Assembly: GCA_002926195.1 (NCBI GenBank)
Contig: MZXQ01000008.1
Location: 20,017 to 48,038 of the forward strand
DNA from: Candidatus Methanomarinus sp. HR1
GTDB taxonomy: Archaea; Halobacteriota; Methanosarcinia; Methanosarcinales; Methanocomedenaceae
Reading direction: 5' to 3'
DNA: 28,022 bases
Shown: one piece after another, positions 1-7,364 of the stretch
How positions within the stretch are numbered: position 1 is the first letter of the stretch
How the letters are laid out: each line of letters begins with the position of its first letter
The notes under the pieces: model-generated
The model's database searches: none
What the model was told of the DNA's origin: nothing
What the model saw: the letters and a program-made list of their open reading frames with translations, nothing else
Position numbers and translations under genes: made by a program

Positions 1-228
1 ACCTGATAGACCGCAGACCTATCCTTAGGCACAAAAGCTTTGAACCAAAGGGCATTCCAGCATCCTTGATACATCCGGAATTATCCCCAGTTTCCCGGGG
101 TTATGCCGGACCTAAGGTTAAGTTATCCACGTGTTACTGAGCAGTTCGCTATGTTTACGAAAAACATTTAACTTGCATGGCTTAATCGAACCCCGATAGC
201 AGTAACCTCTGGCAGGATCAACCAGAAT
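1..228 (-). rRNA. 16S rRNA, 5' end (partial)
   Basis: Read on the minus strand from 228 downward, the sequence starts ATTCTGGTTGATCCTGCCAG and continues through the conserved 'TGCTATCGGGGTTCGATTAAG' type region, 'CCATGCAAGT' and 'AACACGTGGATAAC'. This is the universal small-subunit 5' region with archaeal features. The gene runs off the left edge, so only about 228 nt of roughly 1,470 are present. The fragment is long enough for a coarse lineage assignment by alignment, which I could not run. Transcription leaves the window, and the rest of the rRNA operon would lie outside it. Confidence 0.97.
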
Positions 229-300
229 TGTTGATCGCACACATAGGAATTGATTTAATGATCGGGATTTTTGAGGTTTGTCCGATCAATTTTCCGATAG

Positions 301-310
301 TATATAAATA
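301..310 (-). promoter_or_regulatory. Proximal TATA-like box upstream of 16S rRNA
   Basis: On the minus strand this reads TATTTATATA, a good archaeal TATA box about 75 nt upstream of the mature 16S 5' end. It sits inside a loosely symmetric stretch (about 295-320). A start only about 45 nt upstream of mature 16S would leave a short leader, so the distal boxes near 491-515 may be the main rRNA promoter. Confidence 0.4.
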
Positions 311-482
311 CACTACCGATCAGAATTAACCGAACTGCCAATACTAACGTCAGACGAAAATTACATCTCGTCTCCATATTTGAATGTATCAAAATCGGAG
401 AGCAACCCATCACTTCAAGGATTTATTCCTTAAATCCGGGTCAACGCCAGGTAATGATTTTGATGAATAAGGCGGTGATCTA

Positions 483-515
483 GGAAACATTATATATGTT
501 TCCAATGTTATATAA
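483..515 (-). promoter_or_regulatory. Distal tandem TATA boxes within an inverted repeat upstream of 16S rRNA
   Basis: GGAAACAT (483-490), a TATAT spacer, then ATGTTTCC (496-503) form a perfect 8-bp inverted repeat whose centre is a TATA-like sequence. Next to it is a second TATA-like sequence, ATGTTATATAAT (505-516). On the minus strand both lie about 260-290 nt upstream of 16S, a normal leader length for archaeal rRNA operons. The inverted arms could be a regulator site overlapping the TATA box; that part is inference. Confidence 0.45.
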
Positions 516-519
516 TGTT

Positions 520-570
520 TTTCGTCTCGCCTTTGTATTCGATGTTTCCGATTTCCAAAGGAGGACGAAA
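520..570. repeat. Imperfect long hairpin upstream of the rRNA promoter
   Basis: TTTCGTC (520-526) plus CCTTTG (530-535) pair with CAAAGG (556-561) plus GACGAAA (564-570), leaving a 20-nt loop that again contains ATGTTTCC (542-549). It lies between the end of cobY and the 16S promoter and could be a cobY terminator or an rRNA control element. Elsewhere in 229-670 I see two smaller hairpins (GATCGG/CCGATC near 262-287; GGATTTA/TAAATCC near 419-438) and no gene. Confidence 0.4.
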
Positions 571-670
571 TATATTATTTTGTTTGTTCAGAGGTGTTTC
601 CCTGTTCAACCAAAGTGAGCTTTCATTAGTACATTAGTATATAATGGTTGTGGTCATTAGCGATTTTTAC

Positions 671-1285
671 TTAAACTTTCTTCATAATATTAATACAAAC
701 TTCAAGATCTTGTTGAGTATTAACATTAATTACTAACTCATGATCCTCTAAAATATAATTATAATCGTCCTGTTCCACATCAATAATATCAGCATTTACG
801 ATATTAATTCCAATAGGAACGATTAATTGATTATAATTATTAAATACAAGTTCAGGATTTAGGCCGTAATTAAAATAACTAGATATTAGATTATAGACTG
901 ACAGAGCCGACTGGGGAACTTTTTCATATCTATCAATTATCTTATTTATCATCATTGAAGTTACCATCGGCAGATCAGCCATAATTATTAATATGGGCCC
1001 TTTAGTATTTGAATCAATAACTGCTTCTACCATATCTGAAATATAGGTATTACCAGATGTATTGATTACCCTGGTAATATTAATGTGATCATTATTCTCA
1101 ACATTTGCAAGCCAATTTTCAGTCTCAGGGCTGTTTGGGGATATTGCTACGAAAATCCGGTCTATTTTTGACGAAACACTGAGAGCCCGAATAACATATT
1201 CAATCATTTTAATTTCATTAATCTCAATCAATGGCTTCTCTACAGACAGTTTCATACGTCTGCCTTTTCCACCTGCCATTACCAT
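671..1285 (-). CDS. cobY: Adenosylcobinamide-phosphate guanylyltransferase (archaeal CobY)
   Basis: CobY transfers GMP from GTP to adenosylcobinamide phosphate to make adenosylcobinamide-GDP, the substrate of CobS; it is the archaeal replacement for the bacterial CobU nucleotidyltransferase. The 204-aa protein has a nucleotidyltransferase N-terminus (MAGGKGRRM at residues 3-11, then KPLIEI), an ADLPM motif near residue 103 that fits the metal/nucleotide site, and the expected CobY length. It is the last gene of the cobD-cbiB-cobS-cobY run and overlaps the end of cobS by 7 bp. The start is unclear. CobY proteins usually begin Met-Asp-Ala before the MAGGKG strand; here the in-frame upstream codons give Leu(CTG)-Asp-Ala-Met, and an AAGGGG sits 8 nt before that CTG (1294), so a CTG start is possible. 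Confidence 0.88.
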   Translation of the reverse strand: MVMAGGKGRRMKLSVEKPLIEINEIKMIEYVIRALSVSSKIDRIFVAISPNSPETENWLANVENNDHINITRVINTSGNTYISDMVEAVIDSNTKGPILIIMADLPMVTSMMINKIIDRYEKVPQSALSVYNLISSYFNYGLNPELVFNNYNQLIVPIGINIVNADIIDVEQDDYNYILEDHELVINVNTQQDLEVCINIMKKV

Positions 1286-2076
1286 GGCATCCAGATTACC
1301 AACCCCTTATTGAAAATAATGACTAATGATATTAAAGCGATTAACCGCCCCATCTCGTTACAAGTACCTATACAATCTCCATTTATCCCACCAAAATGCC
1401 TTTTTGATATCCCCAATATAATCCAGGATGATATATTTGCCAGTATAAGTGCCACAAGACCTGGTATCCCAAGACCTATAATGCTAATTGACATACAAAC
1501 TATAAAACTCAATAAGAAATCTTTTGAAAAAGTATTATCAACAATAAATGATCCCATTCCCTGATGAATTGGTTTACCCAGCCATGCTATGGTTATCATC
1601 GAATGCTTGGCAGAAACTTCTGCAATTAGCATTGCGGCTCCTAAATATAGATATGTCTGTGAAACTGCAAGTATCCGAATATTTATGAATAACAATAGAA
1701 TATACAGGACAATAAAAAAAACACCGCCCACACCAAGAGCACTATCTTTCATTGCATTAATTTTCTTATCCCTGCTTCCATGGGCAATTATACCATCCCC
1801 AAAATCCGATAGTGCATCAAGATGATTAAGGCCACATAGAAAATAAATAATAATTACAACCAACACTGCGCTCAACCCGGGAAGCCCTGGTAGTAGTAGC
1901 ATCAGACAAACAGCAGATAATCCGATAATTAAACCGATAAGTATCCCCACGATAGAAAAAAGATATGTATGCTGTAAAAGATATGCTAAACGATCTTTCT
2001 TACCAGCAGGTAGAGTCGTAAGAAATCCAATACCACCTATTAATCCATACATCACATCCATATAAGAGAATTTCAT
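1279..2076 (-). CDS. cobS: Adenosylcobinamide-GDP ribazoletransferase (cobalamin synthase)
   Basis: CobS is the integral membrane enzyme that joins adenosylcobinamide-GDP to alpha-ribazole (or its phosphate), the last nucleotide-loop step of cobamide synthesis. The protein shows the family signature HLDALSDFGDGI, rich in Asp that binds metal, followed by KDSALGVGG, and several long hydrophobic segments. At about 265 aa it has normal family length. The longest frame starts at a TTG (2085); I prefer the ATG at 2076 because translation from there begins MKFSYMDVMYGL just before the first membrane segment. No strong ribosome binding site decides it, and an ATG at 2061 is also possible. It sits 9-18 bp after cbiB and overlaps cobY by 7 bp, so translation is probably coupled. 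Confidence 0.92.
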   Translation of the reverse strand: MKFSYMDVMYGLIGGIGFLTTLPAGKKDRLAYLLQHTYLFSIVGILIGLIIGLSAVCLMLLLPGLPGLSAVLVVIIIYFLCGLNHLDALSDFGDGIIAHGSRDKKINAMKDSALGVGGVFFIVLYILLLFINIRILAVSQTYLYLGAAMLIAEVSAKHSMITIAWLGKPIHQGMGSFIVDNTFSKDFLLSFIVCMSISIIGLGIPGLVALILANISSWIILGISKRHFGGINGDCIGTCNEMGRLIALISLVIIFNKGLVIWMPW

Positions 2077-2094
2077 GTGAATCAAGTTTTATTC

Positions 2095-3030
2095 TTACCT
2101 CATAAAAGGATTATCAATAATAACCAGCATAAGATAAATTATCATTGAAGCTATAGTTATCAATTTAATAACATTCTCAATATCTTTAGTATCCGGCAAT
2201 ACAAATTCTCTTCCTATTTTATATTCCCCTGGTTTTTCCAGTTGTATACTAAGTGCTCCTGACGTTGCCGCCATGGGCCATCCGGAATTTGGAGATGAAG
2301 TGAGAGTCCTATCTCTTATGCACACTGTAATTGTATTTTTAGGATTACCTCCGAAAAATGATGCCAGAGTAATAAAGATCAAAGATAATCTGGCAGGTAT
2401 CCAGTTTAATACATCATCTAATTTGGCACTGGCCCACCCCAATTCAATAAATTCCGTATTTTTATACCCTACCATAGAATCCAGAGTGTTTACTGATTTA
2501 TAGGCAAGTGCCCCGGGAACACCCAATATCAAATAGTATAACAAGGGGGACAAGATAGTATCCACAAAATTCTCTGAAATGGATTCTATTACCGCGCAGA
2601 CCATATGAGGTTTATCCAATCCGGTTGTATCCCGACTAACCAGAGCTCTAAGTTCCTCTTGAGCTTTCAAGGATTTTTTAGAATTTATCAAGTTCATTAT
2701 ATTCCAACCTGTACCCAGTAGCATCCTGAAAGAAAAAGTAGATTTCAGAAAAAATGCAAGAATTAATAAAGATATTGTTTCTGGTAACATCTGTGCTGTA
2801 ATAACAATAATTATTCCAACAATAAAAGATGTAAAAATCATCACCACAACTAAAAAAATACCATGAATTTTCTTATTTGAAAATGGTAATTCTTGTAGAT
2901 ACCTGATACCTTTTCCCATCCAGACAACCGGATGTATTGCACCAGGTGGTTCCTGGAAAATGATGTCAAGAATAATCGCCAACAATAAGACTTCAGTACA
3001 AGGAGAAAAGAAAAAATCGGGAATATTCAT
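2095..3030 (-). CDS. cbiB: Adenosylcobinamide-phosphate synthase (CbiB)
   Basis: CbiB condenses adenosylcobyric acid with (R)-1-amino-2-propanol O-2-phosphate, the product of CobD, to make adenosylcobinamide phosphate. The 311-aa membrane protein has the family N-terminal motif LDIIFQEPPGAIHPVVWMGK near residues 21-41, a VCAVIESISENFVDTILSP region (about 144-163) and AYKSVNTLDSMVGYKN (about 176-191), all typical of CbiB. Several hydrophobic segments span the protein. Its ATG overlaps the cobD stop codon (ATGA), so the two are translationally coupled, matching their consecutive steps. Confidence 0.94.
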   Translation of the reverse strand: MNIPDFFFSPCTEVLLLAIILDIIFQEPPGAIHPVVWMGKGIRYLQELPFSNKKIHGIFLVVVMIFTSFIVGIIIVITAQMLPETISLLILAFFLKSTFSFRMLLGTGWNIMNLINSKKSLKAQEELRALVSRDTTGLDKPHMVCAVIESISENFVDTILSPLLYYLILGVPGALAYKSVNTLDSMVGYKNTEFIELGWASAKLDDVLNWIPARLSLIFITLASFFGGNPKNTITVCIRDRTLTSSPNSGWPMAATSGALSIQLEKPGEYKIGREFVLPDTKDIENVIKLITIASMIIYLMLVIIDNPFMR

Positions 3031-4511
3031 AGAAGAGGTTCCACCACTTTCTTCCAGATTTTCTTAAGGTCCCTTATATTTCCTTCACAATTTATCAGTT
3101 CTTCAAGTACTGCTTTGGCAACATCAGGTCTGTGAAGTAGATCACAATCCATACAACTCCATATTTGATCCCCTGTTGATCGAGTTATCATTTCCCCCTT
3201 TGTTCTTTCATCCTCACAAGGATAAAATGGACAGAAACAGAAAGTACAATCCTGTCCCTCAAAATGGCAGGGGTAATATTCGCAATCTGTATTACTGAAT
3301 GTTTTCCCTCGTTGAAGTGCTTCATGGATACTTTTTTTTGCAAGATACTTACCCCAGAGTTCCATTGATTTAGAAAAAGTATCGATTAATTGTTGATTTT
3401 CTTTATGAGACCTGACCGCTACCCTGATATAATCCTGGTCCAACCGCCTAAATGAACTACAGTCCCGTATAAGTATACCTAATTGCTGCATACACCTGGT
3501 GATCATAACAGAATCCATGCCAAAATCATGTATATTAATAAGAATGAAATTTGTACTGCTGGGTACAGGATCAAATCCTCTTATCAGACCAAGATTTTTT
3601 ATTAACCAGTCCCGCTCAATATTAATAAGTTCTCTTGACTGTTCAAGAAATGCAGGATTTTTATAATGAGTGTCCATTAACCATGTTCCTACAGCAGCTG
3701 GAACTGAGCCAACATTCCAGGGAATTCTTAAATTATTCATCTTAGAAGCAATTTCTCGATGAGCGATCCCATATCCAATTCTTATTCCCGGTATAGTAAA
3801 TATTTTGGTTAGAGAACGAATAAGAATGAGAAATGGATTGTTATTTACGTATGTACTCATACTCGAAGAAGGATCACAAAGTTCAATGAAAGCTTCATCT
3901 ATCACCAGAAATGTTTCACATTCCTGACATCTTTTTGCTAATATTTCCAGATCTGTTTTAGATATAAATGTTCCGGTAGGATTATTGGGATTACAAATGA
4001 TCACTAATTTAGACCTGTTAAGCATATCATCTGTTATTGTCCCGGAATCTCGATATACAGCCTCATATTTTATATATTCCGGGACTGCCCCTGAAAGTCT
4101 TATACTTAATTCATATTCACCAAAAGTAGGTTGGGGAAGTATAACCATATCTCCATTATCAAGTATAGTCTGCATTATTAACCTGATCAACTCAGATGAT
4201 CCGTTTGAAGGAATTATATTCTCTAACTCTACACCTGAAAATCTTGCAGCTGCTGTTCTCAAATCAATATATTCATTGTCCGGATACCAGTCGATATTCT
4301 TTAGAGTCTTGTTAATGACCAATTTTAGTTTTTCTTTATCAGGCGGTCCGAATGGATTACAATTAGCACTAAAATCCAGTGGTTTCACTCCACTTTTTCT
4401 TAATTCCCGTACGATCCTGCCTCCATGAACACAAGGTTCAATATCAACTGCAGTTTTTCTTATAAATTTATCAATATACATCACTGTTATGAACAGTAGA
4501 TCACTATTCAT
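3027..4511 (-). CDS. cobD: Threonine-phosphate decarboxylase CobD with C-terminal Cys-rich domain
   Basis: CobD is a PLP enzyme of aminotransferase fold that decarboxylates L-threonine O-3-phosphate to aminopropanol phosphate for the cobamide nucleotide loop. Residues about 25-390 form the PLP domain: LDFSANCNPFGPP near the start, CNPNNPTG, the DEAF segment, and RSLTKIFTIPGIRIGYG, where Lys is the PLP-binding residue. The last 90 or so residues add a Cys-rich domain (CEYYPCHFEGQDCTFCFCPF, then CEDE and CMDC) that looks metal- or Fe-S-binding. A Methanosarcina mazei protein of this two-domain form has been reported, as I recall it, to have both threonine kinase and decarboxylase activity, so the tail may supply the kinase function. 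The first codons lie inside the 604-bp repeat. Met11 (MYIDKF) is an alternative start. Confidence 0.9.
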   Translation of the reverse strand: MNSDLLFITVMYIDKFIRKTAVDIEPCVHGGRIVRELRKSGVKPLDFSANCNPFGPPDKEKLKLVINKTLKNIDWYPDNEYIDLRTAAARFSGVELENIIPSNGSSELIRLIMQTILDNGDMVILPQPTFGEYELSIRLSGAVPEYIKYEAVYRDSGTITDDMLNRSKLVIICNPNNPTGTFISKTDLEILAKRCQECETFLVIDEAFIELCDPSSSMSTYVNNNPFLILIRSLTKIFTIPGIRIGYGIAHREIASKMNNLRIPWNVGSVPAAVGTWLMDTHYKNPAFLEQSRELINIERDWLIKNLGLIRGFDPVPSSTNFILINIHDFGMDSVMITRCMQQLGILIRDCSSFRRLDQDYIRVAVRSHKENQQLIDTFSKSMELWGKYLAKKSIHEALQRGKTFSNTDCEYYPCHFEGQDCTFCFCPFYPCEDERTKGEMITRSTGDQIWSCMDCDLLHRPDVAKAVLEELINCEGNIRDLKKIWKKVVEPLL

Positions 4512-4587
4512 AACTATTTCGAATTAACCATTAGATTCAAACCCAAATTTGTTTTGAGTATGCGTAAGTCATTTATAGTGTGCTGTA

Positions 4588-4596
4588 AATATATAA
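4588..4596 (+). promoter_or_regulatory. TATA box for the DUF1699 gene
   Basis: AAATATATAA lies about 40 nt before the ATG at 4630. A GGGAGT ribosome binding site at 4616-4621 sits about 9 nt before that ATG, and a similar GGGAGTTAA occurs just upstream at 4601-4609. The same sequence is repeated in the right copy (about 27891-27899, minus strand). The divergent cobD promoter must lie in the same 118-bp gap. Confidence 0.5.
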
Positions 4597-4629
4597 TTTA
4601 GGGAGTTAAATAAAGGGAGTTTAAGAATT

Positions 4630-5025
4630 ATGAAAATTAGAGTAGTTAGCTCAAAAGACGAAATAATGTTATTGAGTTCTGATGAACGGATTGTTCACCT
4701 TGCTTTCAGGCCTTCTGATAAAGATATTTTTTCTTTGATCAAGACCTGTCCGGGAATTAAAGCCATTCATGTTCCTTGTTCCTATGAAAAGACAATCTCA
4801 CGATCTATTAGAATGTTTTTGAATATGCAGAATATTGCATTATTAGAAGGTGATGTATGGGGGCATCGTAAGGACATTAATGAATATTATGAGATAAAAA
4901 AAAGTTTTATTGATAGGATCAATGAATTAAAGAATGAGGGGAATAACGAGAAGGAAATCTTTAAAAAAATGAAGAAAGAAACCCGATTAAGCCAGGATCT
5001 CATTAATTATATAATTGATTCCTGA
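4630..5025 (+). CDS. DUF1699-type archaeal protein, copy 1
   Basis: A 131-aa soluble protein starting MKIRVVSSKDEI, with a conserved-looking HLAFRPSDKDIFSLIKTCP segment (residues 23-41), a LLEGDVWGHRKDINEYY segment (about 71-87) and a charged helical C-terminus. I recognise it as the small DUF1699 family found mainly in Methanosarcinales and relatives; its function is not known to me. The gene has its own TATA box, a GGGAGT ribosome binding site and a terminator hairpin, so it is a self-contained transcription unit. An identical protein is encoded in the inverted copy at 27462-27857, and the two genes appear identical at DNA level. No membrane segment or signal peptide is seen. Confidence 0.85.
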   Translation: MKIRVVSSKDEIMLLSSDERIVHLAFRPSDKDIFSLIKTCPGIKAIHVPCSYEKTISRSIRMFLNMQNIALLEGDVWGHRKDINEYYEIKKSFIDRINELKNEGNNEKEIFKKMKKETRLSQDLINYIIDS

Positions 5026-5038
5026 TATATAATAGAAC

Positions 5039-5066
5039 AAAATCCTCCCTACGGTCGGATTTTCTT
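5039..5066 (+). terminator. Hairpin after DUF1699 copy 1
   Basis: AAAATCC (5039-5045) pairs with GGATTTT (5057-5063) across an 11-nt loop, followed by a short T-containing tail. It begins 13 nt after the DUF1699 stop. The same hairpin is present in the right copy at 27424-27448. Confidence 0.6.
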
Positions 5067-5069
5067 GAG

Positions 5070-5104
5070 TATATCGAGTTATACTTGATATACTATGAAA
5101 AAAA
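5070..5104. repeat. Palindromic element, copy E1
   Basis: An ATCRAGT-TAT-ACTTGAT palindrome followed by ATACTATGAAAAAAA. It lies between the DUF1699 terminator and the tRNA-Arg 3' end and differs slightly from E2 and E3 (CGAG in place of CAAG; ATGA in place of ATAA). On the minus strand its T-run directly follows the tRNA and could terminate it. Confidence 0.7.
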
Positions 5105-5209
5105 CGGACTCGCCGCGATTCGAACACGGGTCTGCGGGTACCTCCATTTACTACCAACAGCAGTAAGATTCCGAAGCCCACTAGGATATCCTGGCTACCC
5201 TACGAGTCC
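5105..5209 (-). tRNA. tRNA-Arg (anticodon TCG) with a 31-nt intron
   Basis: On the minus strand the acceptor stem GGACTCG (5209-5203) pairs with CGAGTCC (5112-5106), with G73 at 5105 and no encoded CCA. The D arm has A14, G18-G19 and A21. The anticodon stem GTGGG (5181-5177) pairs with CCCGC (5138-5134), and the loop CTTCGG|A gives anticodon TCG. The T arm CCGTG-TTCGAAT-CGCGG is complete. A 31-nt intron (5170-5140) sits between positions 37 and 38, the canonical archaeal site cut at a bulge-helix-bulge. Without it the tRNA is 74 nt. A run of T follows the 3' end. The likely promoter is the TATA-like part of element E2. Confidence 0.92.
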
Positions 5210-5253
5210 ACATTGATATGTGAATTGAATAATCATGAACAGGATGATTTATT

Positions 5254-5281
5254 TCAAGTTATACTTGATATACTATAAAAA
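5254..5281. repeat. Palindromic element, copy E2 (tRNA-Arg upstream region)
   Basis: TCAAGTTATACTTGATATAC followed by TATAAAAA, in the same orientation as E1, so the two form direct repeats flanking the tRNA gene about 180 bp apart. Read on the minus strand, CTTTTTATAGTATATC lies about 60-70 nt before the tRNA and could provide BRE/TATA for it. Confidence 0.7.
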
Positions 5282-5361
5282 GTTATGTATAATAGATATC
5301 AAATTGTTAATTTTTCTTTAATTCAGTAATTGTTATATGTCTCCTAATTAAATAATTATCT

Positions 5362-7173
5362 ATGCCATCTATTGTAACAGTTCATGATCCGCTTCACGGG
5401 CATATTCGGATAAGCCCCTTAGAATCAATGCTGATCAATACACGTGAAATGCAACGTTTGCGCCGTATTCAGCAGTTGGGACTGGCAGATATTGCTTTTC
5501 CAGGAGCCAATCATACCAGATACGAACATAGTATAGGTACTATGTATGTGGCAGATATGATTGCACATAGTTTAAGGCTGAATAAAACTGATATTCAAAA
5601 AGTAAGGATAGCGGCACTATTACATGATGTGGGACATTCTGCATTTTCACATTCTGTTGAAGCTATACTGGAAAGAAACCCATATTATACACCTGTAATA
5701 GACGGAGTACGAATTGTTAATCATGAAATGTTCACCCGTTATATAGTAGCAAACAATTTCATTCAATATGAAAATATTGCCAGGGAGATCGAAAAAGAAC
5801 TTAACCTTGACCCATTGTTTTTTTTTAAGGAAATATCAAATATTGCCACAGGGCATATAGATGATATTGAAAAACCTTATCTTGCCCAGATAGTATCAGG
5901 TGATATAGATGCCGATCGGATAGATTTTTTAATGCGTGACTCTTACCACACCGGCGTTTCATTGGGATTGATCGATGTTGAACAGATTGTAGGCAGCTTA
6001 AGCCTGCATAATAATAGGATAGTGTTGGAAGGTAGTGATAATTATAACGAAGAAATGTCAATAGCAGCTGCAGAATCCATGCTTATTGCCAGATCACATC
6101 ATTATTCCGCTATCATCCACAATCCAATCACCCAGAACGTTCGTGCTATGCTTTTGAAGGCACTTGAAGATACTCTTGATAAAATCAAGGACCATTCCAC
6201 AGTAGTCCTCAATATATCTGAGTTCTTTACCGTCTATAATGACGGAGATATGCTGAATTTTATCAGAGAGCAAGGACCTCCTTCCGCTATTGACTTATTG
6301 CAACGAATAAGAGAAGGCAGGATCTGCCACACTATAGTAAGGTTCAATCAGAAAGCACTTAAACCGGGCTTAAGGATGACTTTGTCCACTATTGCCCGTT
6401 ATGGTATTGCAAAGAAAATGTTTGAACAGGAACTTATAAAGAGATTAACTCAGTTATACAACTTACCTGTACTGGTCGATCTTTCCGTTGCCGGGGGCGT
6501 GCCTAAGAGTACCCGCATCATATATAGAAAAGATGAGCATTTCCTGTATGATGAATCTGCCCTTGCCAACGGACTGGTAAGGGCTATCTCCCGCCAGATA
6601 TCGTTGTGTATTTTTTCCGGATCAGTTCCCGATAATCAGAATATGAACACAGAGGATATACTTAATATAATAGAGGAATTATCACCTGACCTTTTGCGTT
6701 TCATCAGAAATGAGAAATACCTCAATATTGAAGGTATTATGCTGCTTTTTTATTGTATGCATGGCTTATTTTCAGAAAAAGATGATAGAAAAGTAATTAT
6801 TCCACGTATCAGAAATATCACCTGCCTGTATGAAATAGTCAGACATCTTGCTCAACAGGAACATCTAAATCATCTTTTTGATTATCAATTCCATATGAAG
6901 TATGGTTTTGCTTATTCTGATAATTTGTTCGAGCATATCCAGATATTAGTTGCCATGGGTCTGGTAGATGAGGATCTTCGTTATTATGATAAGAAAGGAC
7001 ACTGGAGTCAAAGATATGAATATGTCCTGACCCACGATGGTTTGGAATATGGAAAAAATATTGCAGGATATTATTCAAAAGAAATGAAGCAGATCACTGA
7101 TCATCTGATAAGGCATAAACATGCCATACCCAGAGATATGGTAAGCATACCTATTAGCAGGTACCTCAAATAA
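5362..7173 (+). CDS. HD-domain phosphohydrolase with C-terminal winged-helix-like region
   Basis: A 603-aa protein of the HD superfamily, SAMHD1/dGTPase-like branch. It begins TVHDPLHGHIRISPLE, a typical start for these enzymes. The metal-binding set is visible: H56 (RYEHSIGT), H88-D89 (AALLHDVGH), H92 and the distal Asp in SGDIDADRIDFLMRD (179-193), followed by SYHTGV. The family cleaves dNTPs or nucleotide-like phosphate esters; the substrate here is unknown. At 603 aa it is longer than many family members. The last 120 residues (HMKYGFAYSDNLFEHIQILV, then MGLVDED and YVLTHDGLEYG) resemble a winged-helix fold, which might sense a ligand or bind nucleic acid; this is inference from pattern only. 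No clear Shine-Dalgarno precedes the ATG. It stands alone, between tRNA-Arg and a convergent operon. Confidence 0.87.
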   Translation: MPSIVTVHDPLHGHIRISPLESMLINTREMQRLRRIQQLGLADIAFPGANHTRYEHSIGTMYVADMIAHSLRLNKTDIQKVRIAALLHDVGHSAFSHSVEAILERNPYYTPVIDGVRIVNHEMFTRYIVANNFIQYENIAREIEKELNLDPLFFFKEISNIATGHIDDIEKPYLAQIVSGDIDADRIDFLMRDSYHTGVSLGLIDVEQIVGSLSLHNNRIVLEGSDNYNEEMSIAAAESMLIARSHHYSAIIHNPITQNVRAMLLKALEDTLDKIKDHSTVVLNISEFFTVYNDGDMLNFIREQGPPSAIDLLQRIREGRICHTIVRFNQKALKPGLRMTLSTIARYGIAKKMFEQELIKRLTQLYNLPVLVDLSVAGGVPKSTRIIYRKDEHFLYDESALANGLVRAISRQISLCIFSGSVPDNQNMNTEDILNIIEELSPDLLRFIRNEKYLNIEGIMLLFYCMHGLFSEKDDRKVIIPRIRNITCLYEIVRHLAQQEHLNHLFDYQFHMKYGFAYSDNLFEHIQILVAMGLVDEDLRYYDKKGHWSQRYEYVLTHDGLEYGKNIAGYYSKEMKQITDHLIRHKHAIPRDMVSIPISRYLK

Positions 7174-7278
7174 TCTTCGTAGACCCTTTATAGATATCGC
7201 GATTCGGAACAAATGAAGGATGTGTGGCATGAACGTTTTAAACATGAATAATAATTCCAATCATTAGGCAGAGAGGAT

Positions 7279-7297
7279 TCGGGGGATGTACCCCCGA
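7279..7297. other. GC-rich hairpin in a convergent intergenic region
   Basis: TCGGGGG-ATGTA-CCCCCGA is a perfect 7-bp stem with a 5-nt loop, very GC-rich against the AT-rich surroundings. It lies between the convergent ends of the HD gene (7173) and the DUF169 gene (7365). Neither strand shows a T-run right after it, so it is only a possible bidirectional 3'-end structure. Nothing else is seen in 7174-7364. Confidence 0.5.
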
Positions 7298-7364
7298 CAT
7301 CTAAAAAAAGGTATAATAGTACGTTCTCTGTAGCTATCATTTCGATCAGATTTAAATCAGACTA

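Larger units (their letters stand above)
4465..5068. repeat. Left copy of 604-bp inverted duplication
   Basis: Positions x and 32487-x are complementary from 4465/28022 to 5068/27419. I found one mismatch, 4502 (C) against 27985 (A where complementarity needs G). The repeat covers the first 15-16 codons of cobD, the cobD/DUF1699 intergenic promoter region, the whole DUF1699 gene and its terminator hairpin. The true left boundary is unknown because the other copy reaches the window edge. Beyond 5068 similarity resumes at the palindromic element (5070-5104 against 27331-27362) after an extra block of about 55 nt in the right copy. Confidence 0.95.

Noticed and set aside
4512..4629. Cobalamin riboswitch upstream of cobD
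   Set aside because: The gap is only 118 bp, AT-rich, and shows no B12-box-like sequence; the region also lies in the duplicated segment shared with DUF1699.
4987..5181. 64-aa open frame on the minus strand near the tRNA
   Set aside because: It overlaps tRNA-Arg and the end of the DUF1699 gene and looks like neither a known nor a structured protein.
7279..7297. Confident rho-independent-style terminator
   Set aside because: The stem is strong but no T-run follows on either strand, so I list it only as a hairpin.
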